Part shown: positions 1 through 11,698 of the stretch, piece after piece
How the letters are laid out: the number at the start of each line of letters is the position of its first letter
Position numbering within the stretch: position 1 is the stretch's first letter
Origin: Siphonodentalium dalli
Lineage: Eukaryota; Mollusca; Scaphopoda; Gadilida; Siphonodentaliidae
DNA length: 64,000 bases
Reading direction: 5' to 3'
NCBI GenBank assembly: GCA_032622095.1
Contig: CP136064.1
Location: 173,360,310 to 173,424,309, forward strand
Program-made: the position numbers and the translations under genes
The notes under the pieces: model-generated
The model's input: the letters and a program-made list of their open reading frames with translations, nothing else
What the model was told of the DNA's origin: nothing
The model's database searches: none

Positions 1-595
1 TAAACCACACATTATATCTGAAAAAGAACATTCAGAGTTTTGTTTGGCTAACAAAGCGGTAGTCAAAATTTCATAATCAAAATCACGTTTGTTACATAGT
101 TTAAACCCCCTTTCCATTAATGTATATACTCATGTCTTCCAAATTTTAAGCTGTGCACGAACAATTTTCAAAATTATATGTGTGGCTTTACATGTAATTG
201 GTACTTCGTGAAAATGAAAACTTTCGACTTGGGAGATTTTCGGGGCGAAAGTTTGTCTTTCTTGCTGACCTATAACTTCGTAACAAAACAAATTTAGCCT
301 ATAATATTATGCTACCTTTGAATATATGTAAATTGGCGAAAAGGACGCTACATAAGCATCATGGCTTGTTGTCTTTTTCGTATTGTTAAATTATACAGTA
401 TGTCTTGCTGATATACATGTATATATATGCTATTCTGTTTCCGTTCGGAATGATATACTATTTCAACTAGGTAAAACAATGCATATACCCAGAAAACTAA
501 TAACTTGTTGTTGATATAAACAGGAATAAGTTATCTCAATTACAAGGAATTTATAACGTGTATGCAACCTGGTAGACGATGGTGTCTATGGTGTA
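1..595. other. No recognisable feature
   Basis: AT-rich intergenic sequence. I see no exon, terminal repeat or tandem array here. Confidence 0.5.
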
Positions 596-600
596 CACTA

Positions 601-988
601 GAGACCTTTCGCAAAAATCACGATTACGATTACGGATAGGATATATTGTCCTATTAAGGTGGACACCACCACAACTTATGGTTAATTGGTGAGGCGGCAT
701 ATGCCCCACTATATTCAGTTACACATATATTTGATGGAAAAAAGTAATGTGTGTCTCTTTCAGACCACATGTTCCTATCTGTGTGTGAAACACCACACGG
801 ATAATGTTAGAGCGTCCCCAAGCAGGACCGATGGCACACCCTTGACACATCTGCACATAATTAAACTGCGTGGGGTATATTTCGTCTCACATAAGAACCC
901 CCGTACGTAACGATCGATTTTTTTTGCCGTATACTGGCAGGATATTGTCCTTATCATTAATCGTAATCATGATTTTGCGAAAGGTCTC
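601..988. mobile_element. MITE with about 35-bp terminal inverted repeats
   Basis: The left end GAGACCTTTCGC plus the following AAATCACGATTACGATTA is mirrored at the right end (TAATCGTAATCATGATTTTGCGAAAGG). Both ends sit inside CACTAG/CTAGTG, so the target duplication may be TA or CTAG. There is no coding capacity. The size of about 390 bp is typical of a non-autonomous DNA transposon. The superfamily is not determined; TA would suit Tc1/mariner. Confidence 0.7.
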
Positions 989-1081
989 TAGTGAGGTTAC
1001 AACACAACTGAACGGTGATTACGAACGGATCAGCCGAATGCGGTACTGATACTCTTATAAGGCGAATTCGTAGTTGTCTAA

Positions 1082-1370
1082 GTGTACGTGCACACGATGG
1101 CAAGTTTCCTGGTATTTTTTGCTGGCATTTCATCGTAGAAAACCACACGGTGCCATAATATGAACGGGTACGTGCGTATAAAATGCATCAAATCCAAATC
1201 TAACGACACGAGAAGCAACATTTCTGTGCATGGTTCCACGTGAATCACAGAGCTACTAACATTTACCTTCAAATATAGGGCATGCTGTTTACAGGCAAAT
1301 TTCGGTGGCATCGCTACATGTGGAACTATAGAGATTTTACTTCTCACGTAGTTATCTGTTATTACAGATT
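1082..1370. mobile_element. Decayed PIF/Harbinger-like MITE copy
   Basis: This is homologous over most of its length to the better copies at 2712-3692 and 31476-31896: the same 'GGCATTTC.TCGTAGAAAACCAC' block, then the 'gagaag' and 'caggcaaatt' blocks in the same order. The left end (after TAA) is GTGTACGTGCACAC instead of GGGTACGTTCATAC, and the right end is lost. Confidence 0.6.
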
Positions 1371-2704
1371 CATTTTATAAGCATGTATGCGTTCTTTTTC
1401 TGGCACATTATAGCTGTCTGTACATATCGAAATGCCAGGCCAATTTGTGCTCGAGGATTTGTGCATGTGTACAATAGCATACACTGTATTTGGGTAATAA
1501 TCAGCACACCTCTTTACCAGTTTGTATAAAGATTGATATCCAATATGATGTGATGGACTGCATACTGGAAATTCGGTGGCACAGAGTGATTCTCATTTGA
1601 GTGGTAATATATATTAACGAATTTAGATACGGAGTGTGTGGATTGTAACTTCTCACGCCAGACCATGTGACCCTATACACGCTCGTTGTTTATAAGGGAC
1701 TGCGAGTCAGTAGACACGGGTGTAATTTTATTTTAAACAACATTTTGCTTAATACGTGACTTTGAATGAATGACATGTTAGCCAAAGCTTCCTTTAATAA
1801 CAGCTGAATGCTGTTTGAGACATGAACATTGGATTCACGCTGGATTAAAGTCTTTCTATATAATCAACATGCAGTTATGGGGGCATAAAACGTTTTAGTG
1901 TCAATAATTTTGTATTGTTTTAATTATGTTTTATTGAACTGGTATTACAAGTAACATTAACGACGTCTAACCCCATTCCCATGATGCACATGAATATGTA
2001 CGTAATACACAGTAGCTTATGGTGCACACATAGAAACCCAACACTCCGTATAATCGCTACAATCTCATACTTTTTTTTTCGAGTTGCATAATTATACTCC
2101 TTGAAACAACCAATGTAAGAGCAGATTTTGTTTGGTTGTGAAATCCATTTTCGCCCACCGACTGTACATAATACACTGTTCCTGTGCCGCGCCTATATTG
2201 TAGATCTAATTAACGCTCCCAAACGTGCTAAAGACGTCTTTATATATCACGTCAGCTTCATTGTCTTCAATGTAAACACGGAAATAATTTCTGCTGGCCT
2301 CTCGTCGGAGGTTTAATTAATCGTCTTCCTGGTATGAGCTATATCCAAAGTCAACATTGGATGTGATTCGTCTAATATCACCACTTCGCGGACATGTTGT
2401 GCATCGTGTTTGATAATTTGGCGACGGCCTGTCCCGGCCGATCAGGGACGCGGCTATTATAGGGTTTCCGTATATATGATTTCCAATTTGAAATTTCCAA
2501 CTGTACCATTTAAACCAAACCAAACTCTAAAGTTCGATAAATTCTAATTGCAACCATTGTATTGGTTAGAATGTTCCAACTGGCACCTCAATATTTGAAT
2601 GCATGAAAGCTTTATTTTCAGCCAGTACTGTTTACATGTGACATGAGAAAAATATTTACACAAAGAACATTCGCAGTTCACAGAAAAAAACAACAGATTG
2701 TTCA
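1371..2704. other. No recognisable gene
   Basis: AT-rich non-coding sequence. A motif near 2434 (GATCAGGGACGCGGC) resembles the end of the CAGGGACGTGGC transposon family found elsewhere in the window, but no partner end was found. Confidence 0.4.
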
Positions 2705-2711
2705 GCTATAA

Positions 2712-3692
2712 GGGTACGTTCATACGCTGGCAATTTTGCACGGTATGTTTTTGCGGGCATTTCGTCATAGAAAACCACATGGTGCCAGAATATGAACGGA
2801 AACGTGCACATAACATGCATCTTTACTAAAGCGAAAGACATGAGAAGTGACATGTATCTTATTCCACTTGTAACAGTGCTACAGGAATTTGCCTTCAAAT
2901 ACCTGTATGATCAGGGGGGGGTCGGAAAAACAATTCAGGCACGTATGGCATTTTTTCCCTATCGATCATTTTTTGTACCCACCCACCCCCACCGCCAAAT
3001 TTTTTTCCGTTTTCGGCAGTTTTTTCCGACCATTTTTTGACACCCACCCCCCCCCCTTTTAACACTAAAACAGAGATTTGCGGGGGGAAATTCACTGTAA
3101 ACAGCTGTATATCAATTTATGTGCATACTATTTATCATGGATGTTAACATGGACATGTAAATAGGAATGAGTAATTTTGAGGTCATTCGGCCAAAAAAAC
3201 ATGGCTGCCAGCGGCCATCTTGGATTTCAAAATTTGCAACAAAATACAACGCGATAACTGCCTGCAGTCAGTTTACCAGTTAGAATTACATTATTTCTCT
3301 CATTCAAACTGATTCAAAGTGGTTTTGAAGCCCAACTCATTGCCAAAACACTAAAAACAAGCAGGAATTTATTTTTTTAGTTGCGGAAAAAATTGCTTGT
3401 TGGTGGCTTTGACCACCCACCCACCCCGGCATACGTGCCGGAAGAAATTTTTTCACCCCCCCCCCCCCCCCCCTGGTATGATTAATTTTTGCTAGATAAT
3501 TGCACGATTTTTACAGGCAAATTCCAGTAGCATCGTTACTAGTGGAACTACGGAGATTTTATTTCGCATGTAGTTAGCTATGACACAGGTGCACCGTATG
3601 TGTTTTTTTCCATTCATATTATGGCCCCATATCGTTTTCTACGACAAAATGCCTGCAAACCATACCGTACTTGACAGTGTATGAACGTACCC
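2712..3692. mobile_element. PIF/Harbinger-like MITE, interrupted
   Basis: The ends GGGTACGTTCATAC and GTATGAACGTACCC are flanked on both sides by TAA (2709-2711 and 3693-3695). A 3-bp TWA target duplication is the signature of PIF/Harbinger elements. The terminal repeats extend inward through a GGCAATTTTGCACGGTATG-like block. Without the nested insertion at 2912-3482 the element is about 410 bp, matching the uninterrupted 421-bp copy at 31476. No transposase is encoded, so it depended on one elsewhere. Confidence 0.8.
2912..3475. mobile_element. hAT-like MITE nested in the Harbinger-like MITE
   Basis: This 564-bp insert begins CAGGGGGGGG and ends CCCCCCCCTG. It is flanked by GTATGAT on both sides (2905-2911, 3476-3482), a 7-bp duplication where hAT elements normally give 8. 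C-rich and T-rich tracts near each end could form G-quadruplexes. A second copy lies inverted at about 18236-18742, including the internal segment that reads as a GGCCATCTTGG-type motif. Family assignment is inferred from the CAGGGG ends. Confidence 0.7.
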
Positions 3693-3695
3693 TAA

Positions 3696-4450
3696 ATGGC
3701 GACATGCACATGGAATACAGTGGACTTATATATAAACATGCAACATTAAATAACACAAACACGTGTAAAGCTACAACTACGAATACAACATGTCGATCAC
3801 CTAAACGCAAGATTGCGAACATTCACAATCATTCGCCGAACCTTTTAAAAACAATAACAGCCTATACAGTACGTTGTACTTAATTGCTGAAAACCCCAAT
3901 ATATGAATGAATGGGAGTCAATATGGTATGTCGCCTGGTTATATTATCTCAACATATATACCGCCAAATGAAGAATAAATCTTTATACTTTTGGAACTAA
4001 TGGCAGAATGTGTTAATGGGTGAATGGATTATTCGTTTCGAAATTAGAGTTTAAAGATCCACTGTCCGATTTGTTACCAAACTAGTCAAACTTATATCTA
4101 CAGCAATGCTCACAAAAGCGTTCATCTGTTTTACGTATAGACTACGAGCACAAAATATCATAAGTGAGAACTCTCCGTATTATATTCTCTTTAAGTCTGC
4201 GTTTTTTTTAAATCGAAAGAATGGACGTTCTTTATCAGAAACGATAATTGGAATTTGTATTAGTATAAACCTCATACCCATGGGCACATTGGCACCATTT
4301 AATTATTTTGTTCTGGTATAAACTAACCAATGGTAAGTGTATGGTTTAAAATCGGACAGTAGATTTATGTGAAGATTATAGATTTGAAATTACAATGTGG
4401 ATTTAACAAGACAATAAGTGCGGAAATTGATCACGTTTTTACTGAAAACT
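3696..4450. other. No recognisable gene
   Basis: AT-rich sequence with short open frames that resemble no family I know. No clear repeats. Confidence 0.4.
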
Positions 4451-4455
4451 CCAGA

Positions 4456-5690
4456 CCGAATTCGTCATCTCCGGTTTAAACCTAGTCTACGTAAAGCTCT
4501 AGGTTTAAACCGCCGTTTGACAGCTATATACGTGCATGGTTTAAATCAGAGACCACGGGTCTAAGTGACGAATTCGTCATCTCTGGTTTAAACCTGGTCA
4601 GCCAGTCCATGTTTTGGCAGTATAGTGTCTCTGTGTCGTCTAGCCTTATTAATCGTACCGCCTAATGCGGACGGCCGCGTTCTATCGACAGCAGAAATCG
4701 ATAATTATTAATTTGATTGGAAATTTATAATCTAGAAGGGCTCATTCCTGTTAAGTGTGTGCGGGTCTAGACCTGAGATGACGAATCCGTGTTTACTGGA
4801 CAGCGGTTTACATTGGACGGCTTTGTATTATCATTTCACCATTGATTCATTCTCACACAAGCGTGCGAGCTCTTGTTCGCGTTAATTGAGGCCGTGGCAA
4901 TAAATCATTCTACTGGCCTGCTTGTGGTCCTCCCGGTTACTGGCCTGTTTGTTGTCCGCCCGGTTACTGGCCTGTTTGTTGTCCGCCCGGTTACTGGCCT
5001 GTTTGTTGTCCGCCCGGTTACTGGCCTGATTGTGGTCCACCCGGTTACTGGCCTGATTGTGGTCCGCCCGGTTACTGGCCTGATTGTGGTCCGCCCGGTT
5101 ACTGGTCTGTTTGTTGTCCGCCCGGTTACTGGCCTGATTGTGGTCCGCCCGGTTACTGGCCTGATTGTGGTTCGCCCGGTTACTGGCCTGCTTGTGGTCC
5201 GCCCGGTTACTGGCCTGATTGTGGTACGCCCGGTTACTGGCCTGTTTGTTGTCCGCCCGGTTACTGGCCTGTTTGTGGTCCGCCCGGTTACTGGCCTGAT
5301 TGTAGTCCGCCCGGTTACTGGCCTGATTGTGGTCCGCCAGGTTACTGGCCTGATTGTGGTCCGCCCGGTTACTGGCCTGATTGTGGTCCGCCCGGTTACT
5401 GGCCTGATTGTGGTCCGCCCGGTTACTGGCCTGATTGTGGTCCACCCGGTTACTGGGTAGTTTGATAGAATGTTCATCTCACCGAATCATGCGTCTAGTC
5501 ACTGAATGACAACAGACACACAATTAGACCTGGTTTGCCCGGGCCGTCAATATAGGTTTAAACTCGAAGGTTTAAACCGGAGATGACGAATCCGGCCGAT
5601 TTGTCTGGGCCGTCAATATCGGTTTAAACTCGGAGGTTGAAACTGAAGATATCGAATCCGGTCATAGTGTCGAGTTTAAACTATAACGTT
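4456..5690. mobile_element. Repeat flanked by GTTTAAAC-rich inverted modules
   Basis: Modules containing GACGAATTCGTCATCTC and GGTTTAAACC recur at about 4456-4520, 4545-4600 and 4775. They recur in inverted orientation at about 5545-5600 and 5615-5660, on either side of the 27-bp minisatellite. Inverted modules around a tandem-repeat core suggest a non-autonomous element. Tandem-repeat-cored elements are known in bivalves (pearl/CvE type), but I see no diagnostic end that would name this one. Confidence 0.5.
4908..5457. repeat. 27-bp minisatellite, about 20 copies
   Basis: The unit is CCGGTTACTGGCCTG followed by a variable TTTGTTGTCCGC or ATTGTGGTCCGC. Because 27 is divisible by 3 and the unit has few stops, long open frames appear on both strands. 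The plus frame reads VTGLxVVRP repeats, and the minus frames read RPVTGRTT and SNRADHNQA repeats. There is no initiation context or exon structure, so I treat these frames as by-products. Confidence 0.9.
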
Positions 5691-5799
5691 TGAGTTGCCG
5701 CGGGAATTCGAAATTTAGAGCATAAACACCGGTTGATCTTATCAATGCCATAGTAACTAACCATACCTAAATTAAAATTACCAACAAACACAGCAACAG

Positions 5800-5902
5800 T
5801 AACATATGTCCCCAGAACAATAATTGACACCAACCCCAATAACTCTTAATCCTATAGAATTAAGTATCATTGGGGTGGGGTAATTTTTGCTGGGGACATG
5901 TA
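5800..5902. repeat. Hairpin with about 40-bp arms
   Basis: Left arm: ACATATGTCCCCAG, then AATTGACACCAACCCCAAT. Right arm: ATTGGGGTGGGGTAATTTTTGCTGGGGACATGTA. The centre is AT-rich and itself palindromic (TTAAT...ATTAA). Confidence 0.65.
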
Positions 5903-6498
5903 GTATAGAAGGCATAAGGTTTAAATAACATCGCCGTATAGGGCGTGACGATAATATGACCTTTTTATCCATGACCACAATATAAGATCCCCTGTGTTAA
6001 TAGCCATGTTTAAATCTCATGTAAACCTCGATCGACAGCGAACTATAAAACGGACCACATATCCGTATTACACAGGAATTATACTCATGCAAACCATAAA
6101 TACGCTGCTCAATGTTTCAGAATAGTTAAGCAACTATTGAACGAACCCCCATGCAGAATTCATATAATATAATATTATAGTCCTGACGTTAGAAAATCAA
6201 CGCAGGGGATTTGGGTTTATCAAATGTCCATATAGGTTTTTTGTGTAATATGTGTTGTGTATATATACGCTCTGTCGCTGTTTATAAGTTTTATGCGTAT
6301 TTGATGTGATATTTTATACATGATGTAATACTATATTTGTTACAATTCAATTTATTGTTAAACTGAGCATGTACAAGTTATATATGTGTATGGCAAGTAT
6401 GATGTGCATGACATTAAAAATCATATTGATATTGGTATTTCAACTGCTTTCATCATGCCCCATGACTCTACATTCGATCAATATGTGTGTGACGTAGA

Positions 6499-6995
6499 CA
6501 CGGTGGGGAATCACATGGTTCCGAGGTTGGTGAGTACCACGGATTCAAAATGTGCAAACGCACAAAATCATAATATACGAGGAACTGACACACAACATAT
6601 AATAATAGCAGTTTGACTGTTACGAGCATATGCTGGTTTATTTTATTTTTGAAACAAGTTGATACCTTATTTGCTCGGAAATACTTAGTGGTTTTCTATA
6701 ACATTCTGACCAAGGTTGCCAGTCGGAGGTGCGTGGAATACACCAGTCCACACATCTTGGAAAATCCTTCGACAACTTTGGTCAGAATGTTAGAGCAAAC
6801 AAATGTGAATTTGGACATAAATGAGGTATCAGCTTGTTTGAAAAATAGTCTGCTCGTAGCATTCAAAATATTATGTAATATGTCATATCTTAGTTTATTA
6901 CCCCTTTTCCTCGCTTCTGGTCGCGTTTTAGATCGCCTCGGTCAATTTGAATGCGTGATCCTCATCAACTCGAAACCACGCGATTCCCCACCGTG
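6499..6995. mobile_element. Transib-like MITE (RAG superfamily ends)
   Basis: The termini begin CACGGTGGGGAATC and end GATTCCCCACCGTG, with imperfect inverted repeats of about 36 bp. A perfect 5-bp direct repeat GTAGA flanks the element (6494-6498 and 6996-7000). A CACxxTG heptamer at the very end plus a 5-bp target duplication is the known pattern of Transib transposons, relatives of RAG1/2 and the RSS heptamer CACAGTG. A second, internal inverted pair (CATTCTGACCAAGGTTG / CAACTTTGGTCAGAATG) lies near 6702 and 6774. No transposase is encoded; the 128-residue open frame across it resembles nothing. Confidence 0.7.
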
Positions 6996-7062
6996 GTAGA
7001 AAGGATACGACTTTTCGCTATAGAAGTAGTATGGTTTGTTCTATGATTATTATATATGTGAT

Positions 7063-7260
7063 TTATCGAATCTCGATCGATTAGTCTATGGCCGCCCACC
7101 TAAGACACGCACAGTTCTTACATCTACCGCGTTTATTCACCTGGGTCAACAATATGTGGCATCGGTTCGTGTCATTGTGTGTTTTATATTGTCATATAAA
7201 ACTCATGATCCAATTGGTAGTTGACCAATTACAGAACACATGATTTAGTGTAACACAAAC
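7063..7260 (+). repeat. Dispersed repeat family A, copy 1
   Basis: A GATCGATTAGTCTATGG block, then an AGTTGACCAAT block. The same order is found inverted at 16325-16495, and part of it in direct orientation at 15285-15400. Non-coding and of unknown class. Confidence 0.6.
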
Positions 7261-7274
7261 TGGCTGTGTATACA

Positions 7275-7425
7275 TGGGGGGGGGGGTAATAAAACAATTT
7301 GCAGGAAGGTATGCCGGGGTGGGTGGGTCGGTGGGTGGCCCGATGGGCAAAAAACGCGTTTTTAACAACCTCGTGCAATTTTTTTTACTAAAGACCTTTT
7401 TTGCCCTTATTTGACATTTGTAACA
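7275..7425. repeat. G-rich low-complexity tract
   Basis: A run of G at 7278-7287 is followed by GGGGTGGGTGGGTCGGTGGGTGG near 7318. Several runs of three or more G within 60 bp could form a G-quadruplex. Similar G/C-tract repeats lie near 10085, 11955, 14160 and 57950. Confidence 0.5.
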
Positions 7426-7431
7426 GTTTAA

Positions 7432-7925
7432 AGATACGGTTGGCCTTGACGGTGGGTATCCGGTGAAAATATTTCCACCCGTCAAAAACCGCCACAAACA
7501 GAAAGAACAACAAAATGTAGACAGACTTTGTCCGTATACAAATAAGAAATATCGCATAAACAGTATGTTATTGTCATATTTTTGACCATTGTTGTGTAAA
7601 CAAAAGCCTAAAAAGTTACTTTTCTGGTGTTTGTTTATATTATGATGGTAAACATAAAGAGCGTTTTTTGTGGGTGAATTCCTGATATGGAACGAATAAA
7701 GAGCGTTTATGCAATTTGCGTGTGATTAGCCAGCAGCATTGTGTTGTCTTCTGTAACACAATCAGGCTCTTGCATAGGTAAAATATAGTAAATCTTTATG
7801 ATAACATGCTGTTTACGCGATGGTCATGGTATATTTGAACGAAACTGTATGCGTTTTAATGTTTTTCTGTTTACGGTGATTGGAACAAATATGAATATTT
7901 TCGACAACTAAGGCCTCACGTGCCT
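7432..7925. mobile_element. TTAA-flanked MITE, family I copy 1
   Basis: TTAA on both sides (7428-7431, 7926-7929). Ends AGATACGGTTGGCCTT and AAGGCCTCACGTGCCT are inverted copies with a few mismatches. The interior carries two AATAAAGAGCGTTT-like motifs (about 7664 and 7696) that are shared with copy 2 at 36953-37471. TTAA duplications are typical of Kolobok and piggyBac elements; AGG-type ends favour the former. Confidence 0.75.
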
Positions 7926-8103
7926 TTAAAACATATTATTAGAATTTATAACAGCAAAAACACCATATTTATCTTACTGGGACCTCATATGGGCCCCAGT
8001 GGAGATGGCATTAAGCTATGCCATGTTGCATACGGGACGGTGGGGTGAAAACATTCCTTCCCGATACCCTTCGGAAAGAAGCTTCAAGAAATGTAAAACT
8101 GAA

Positions 8104-8647
8104 ATAAATAAACTTGTCTTGCTGTAACTAAAGCCTAGATCATTTTGTGCATGGAAAAAGAGCGAGCAACTGTCTCAAACATTAATGTGACTATCAATGG
8201 CTTGAATATGACTGTCATCACACTGTTCATCGGTGCATCAAACCAATCAGTGAATTATTTGCATGTCTATCAACTCATATGATCTGCTACTCAACTAAAA
8301 TATCCAAGTCTGGAATAGTGACTGTTTGTCATTTATTATAACAGACGTTGCTCCAGTATACTAACAAAAGTTTGAAGGCATAATGCTAGATAATGGGCTG
8401 ATTGACAGACTAATCGGGAAATGGTTAGAAATTATGGAATTGTGTGTATCGTGTACAATGACCTAATTTTGCATATATAAATAAACTTGTCCTGACGTGG
8501 CTAATACCTAGATCATTTAATTCTGTGCATGGAAAAAGAGCGAGCAACTGTCTCAAACATTAATGTGACTATCAATGGGTAGAAAATAGCTGTCATCAGT
8601 GCATCAAGCCAATCAGTGAATTATTTGCGTGTCTATCAACTCATATG
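8104..8647 (+). repeat. Direct duplication of a roughly 170-bp segment
   Basis: Segment 8104-8280 (AAATAAACTTGTC to CAACTCATATG) recurs at 8478-8647. The spacer holds a block (GATAATGGGCTG) that also recurs near 13920. These look like pieces of one larger dispersed repeat. Confidence 0.7.
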
Positions 8648-8695
8648 TACGGAAGCGTATTGGGGACATAGTGACAAAATCAAGAAATCAGAAAG

Positions 8696-8790
8696 TCGAA
8701 ATTTTAACTTTAATCTCGAAATTTTAACTTTTTTCTCGAAATTTTTACTTTTTTCTCGAAATTTTAACTTTTTTCTCGATATATATGGGG
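8696..8790 (+). repeat. Short tandem repeat, about 4 copies
   Basis: The unit CGAAATTTTAACTTTTTTCT is repeated about four times just upstream of the HTH-like reading frame. Confidence 0.8.
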
Positions 8791-8820
8791 TTCAAGTACA
8801 GTTCACATCATACTCTAAAA

Positions 8821-9069
8821 ATGTCAGCGAAAGCGAGGGAGGAACTTGTCAGATTTTACTTCACTCTTGGTTTGAGTTTCAGTGAGATTGCCGTCACCCT
8901 TGCGCATAGACATGCAATCGTTGTAAGCGAGCGGCATTTGAAAGGGATAACTAAGCGGATGCGATTATATCGGCGAAAATACGGATCGGACATTCTCAAC
9001 GTTGCCACATACATCCAGAGGCAAATCGACCTATCACTACCTATATATACGAGCGCCTGCGGCGCATAA
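8821..9069 (+). pseudogene. N-terminal HTH fragment of an integrase-type transposon protein
   Basis: The frame starting at 8821 reads MSAKAREELVRFYF, then GLSFSEIAVTLAHRH, then a VSERHLKGI segment and LYRRK. This matches, from memory of family appearance, the two-helix N-terminal region of animal proteins that continue into an integrase core. Those run 'GL..KEI...L....IS.R.LKR.L...GL.RRK'. Homology stops near 9026 (IQRQI), where the family continues into GSG..GYR; after that the frame ends in unrelated residues. No DDE domain follows within 1 kb. It is probably a single captured exon or a relic. An in-frame upstream ATG at 8785 adds 12 unrelated residues. Confidence 0.5.
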
Positions 9070-9118
9070 GATACTAATTTCCTAAAGTATCCAAGTCTGT
9101 ATAGTGCTGTGACTGCTC

Positions 9119-9139
9119 GTCATATATATATATATATAC
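9119..9139. repeat. (TA)n microsatellite
   Basis: About nine TA dinucleotides. Confidence 0.9.
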
Positions 9140-10080
9140 AAACGAGTAGGATCTGTCCGGATTTTTCTCTCAGACCTCTGGACCGAGTTCAACCAAATTT
9201 GGTGTGATGACTCGGGCTACCCTGCATGGCGGATGTTATAATGGTGTTAGTTTTTCAAAATTTTGAATTAAAATAAATAAAATAATATTGGTTTTGTTAA
9301 ATTGAGCAAGGAATTCAATCTAAAAAAAAATAATTAAAACAATATATATAAATCAAAATGTTTCAATGATCAAATTATGCGTGAAGCGCCGAAATAAAGG
9401 CTCTGTCTAATATCAAGATGTGCTCAAAGTCCCACAAAGGGGCCACATGTATCTCTGATGCTGAATATCGGCTCCCGAAGAGATCCTGTTTCAGCTAGTT
9501 TATTATAATAAAAGTCAGTAGACTCACTGGGGGCCCACCGCTCCTGCTAAACCGTCCGAAATCGTATAATCGTCCAGTGCTCATCGATAAATGATAAGTT
9601 GCCCTTTCTGCAATTTTATAAAAATTAGCGTGACGGCACTTAAAATGGTAAGTATGTTCTTAAAAATCCAAATTATTCTTTCAAATTTAAATTTGATTTT
9701 TTCAATATCAACGTCTGTATATATCCGTGTCTGTTGAATTTTAATTGTAGCGCTCACGGGAGTTTATCACTTCTTTTTTGACGTTTTACCGTAACCTTCG
9801 GCGATAAAGTTTGTTTTTAGACCAGAAATGGGACAATCCAATGGGCAAACCATAGTTTTCTGGTAAGTTTGTTATCTCCGGGACACGAAAATGCAAGCAT
9901 ATACACGGACAATCTGAACAGATCAACAGGTGGCACATTAAAAGACAAGCATACGATGGCTCCAATGCGAAAAATTTATGGCTCCAGTTCGAAAACGAAC
10001 AAAATTGATAAGCTCCAGTGCGCACCCACGATAAATAATTTCGATATTGCACATAATTCTTCGAGAATTTAGTAGATTAT
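9140..10080. other. Non-coding, with an inverted block shared with 13.85 kb
   Basis: The segment 9521-9580 (CACTGGGGGCCCACCGCTCC to ATCGTCCAGTG) recurs inverted at 13843-13902. With the direct block pair 8390/13920, this marks pieces of one repeat family around a 4-kb interval. No gene seen. Confidence 0.5.
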
Positions 10081-11690
10081 ACAGGGGGGAGTCGTGCAAA
10101 AAACTTCCGACATAAGGCCTGGGGGTGGGGGGGGGTCGCAGCTCCTGAAAACACCTTTTTTTTCGGTGTTTTCTGGTGCTTGCAATTTTTTTCCTTTTGC
10201 CCTTTTTTGACCTAATTACAAGCTGTTTAGCCTATATAATGATTGTTTTTATGTGTTATGATCTAAATAACACCTGTATTGTACACATAAGATACTAGGT
10301 ACAGTTATCTGTGGTCAGGTTGGCCTCAGAATGTTTTGATTATTTGATCCCTTCTAATACTAAGTGAAATTTTTAACTGCGCTGGCCCACCTGGGTTGGA
10401 TAACCACATGGTATGTAAATATATTATAATGAACGACAAATAAACCACATATACTTCAGTAAGTAAAATAAAATATCACATTACCACTATCTGTGGTATC
10501 AAATTGAAATTCAACTCTCCAAGTCTGATGAAACTGAAATAATGTGTAAAATAAATGTAGAACATGCCTGTTCTCTAATCTATAAACATGTTTCTGGCAC
10601 AAAGTTAATAATACTATAAAAGTCAAAAGTGCTACATTGTTACATACCCAATTATTAATGAACAGACATTCACATGGATCTCTATCAGACTCAATAGCAT
10701 TTTCTTAGTAAAACATGACTGTCTTCACTTGTGAAATAATGAGATATTATTTATTTATATGCGCTATTCTACAACCATTTAGCTATTGTTAATATTAAAA
10801 TGATCCATCTAACCACGTACACTGCATAATGTAAAACAGACAAGAAACAGTTTGATAAGTGTCTAGTCTGAAATACTTGGGTAATTTTGTACCAGAAAAT
10901 GTAACCAAAGTTTCTTGTTAAACTCATTCATGTCTTAATCCAGATTATATAAAGATTTTGTAAGTCACATTGCACAACGATAATTGAAACTTCACCTGAG
11001 TTTAAATTAACTTAAAATAATTCTTCAATCAGCTTCAACGTTTTTCAAAATTCAATTTAGAGATGTCAGTTGAACGACATCGATGATAAAATGAAAATGA
11101 ATATATCTGATACATTTTGCATAGAAAGTCACTGCTACAAATTCTGACGCCATTAAATCCAATAAGATCGGAGTGGATCGTTCATAGGAAACTATATTAA
11201 TACCACCAGTCAAAACACTTATAGGGACACACTTACAATGGAAATATATAGGACATACAGTTTATGAAATACTGCATAACAAAAAGAGCTGAACTGTCTC
11301 AGCACAAGCAATACACTCATATGAGATTTAAAACATTTATCTAGAAAACCCCATCTGAACCTGGACAGCATATAATTTTCCGGAGTGATGTGTGTTTACA
11401 ACCTCACTTTAACTAGCAACTTAAAAAAATATATAAAGTAAACACGAGTGCATTTCATGGATAAATGCACATTAAACAAAGTCCAGTGCAAAGTCTGGAA
11501 TAAATAATTAGATAAAATATTTTTTTAAAGTTGTTTTCACTGGTTGTGTCAGCTGGTTGCGTTGAGTTTTTCAATATAAACGTTTTTAATCTCATGAGTG
11601 TATTGCTTGTGCTCATAGTTATAATTTATTAGTAATTGAGTTTAACTGGTGGCGAAAGTACACCAAAGTTGGATGATGCTTGAAAAAACA
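10081..11690. other. Non-coding; contains one inverted repeat
   Basis: Starts with a G-rich tract (10085-10135). At 11304-11337 and 11576-11610 lie inverted copies around AGCACAAGCAATACACTCAT, about 240 bp apart, which could be a small MITE. Otherwise nothing recognisable. Confidence 0.45.
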
Positions 11691-11698
11691 GAATGGTC

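Noticed and set aside
4873-5477. Three open frames of about 190 codons across the 27-bp repeat, on both strands
   Set aside because: They arise because the unit length is a multiple of three and lacks stops. There is no exon structure or initiation context.
6613-6999. 128-residue open frame
   Set aside because: It lies inside the Transib-like MITE and runs through its right terminal repeat. No similarity to a transposase.
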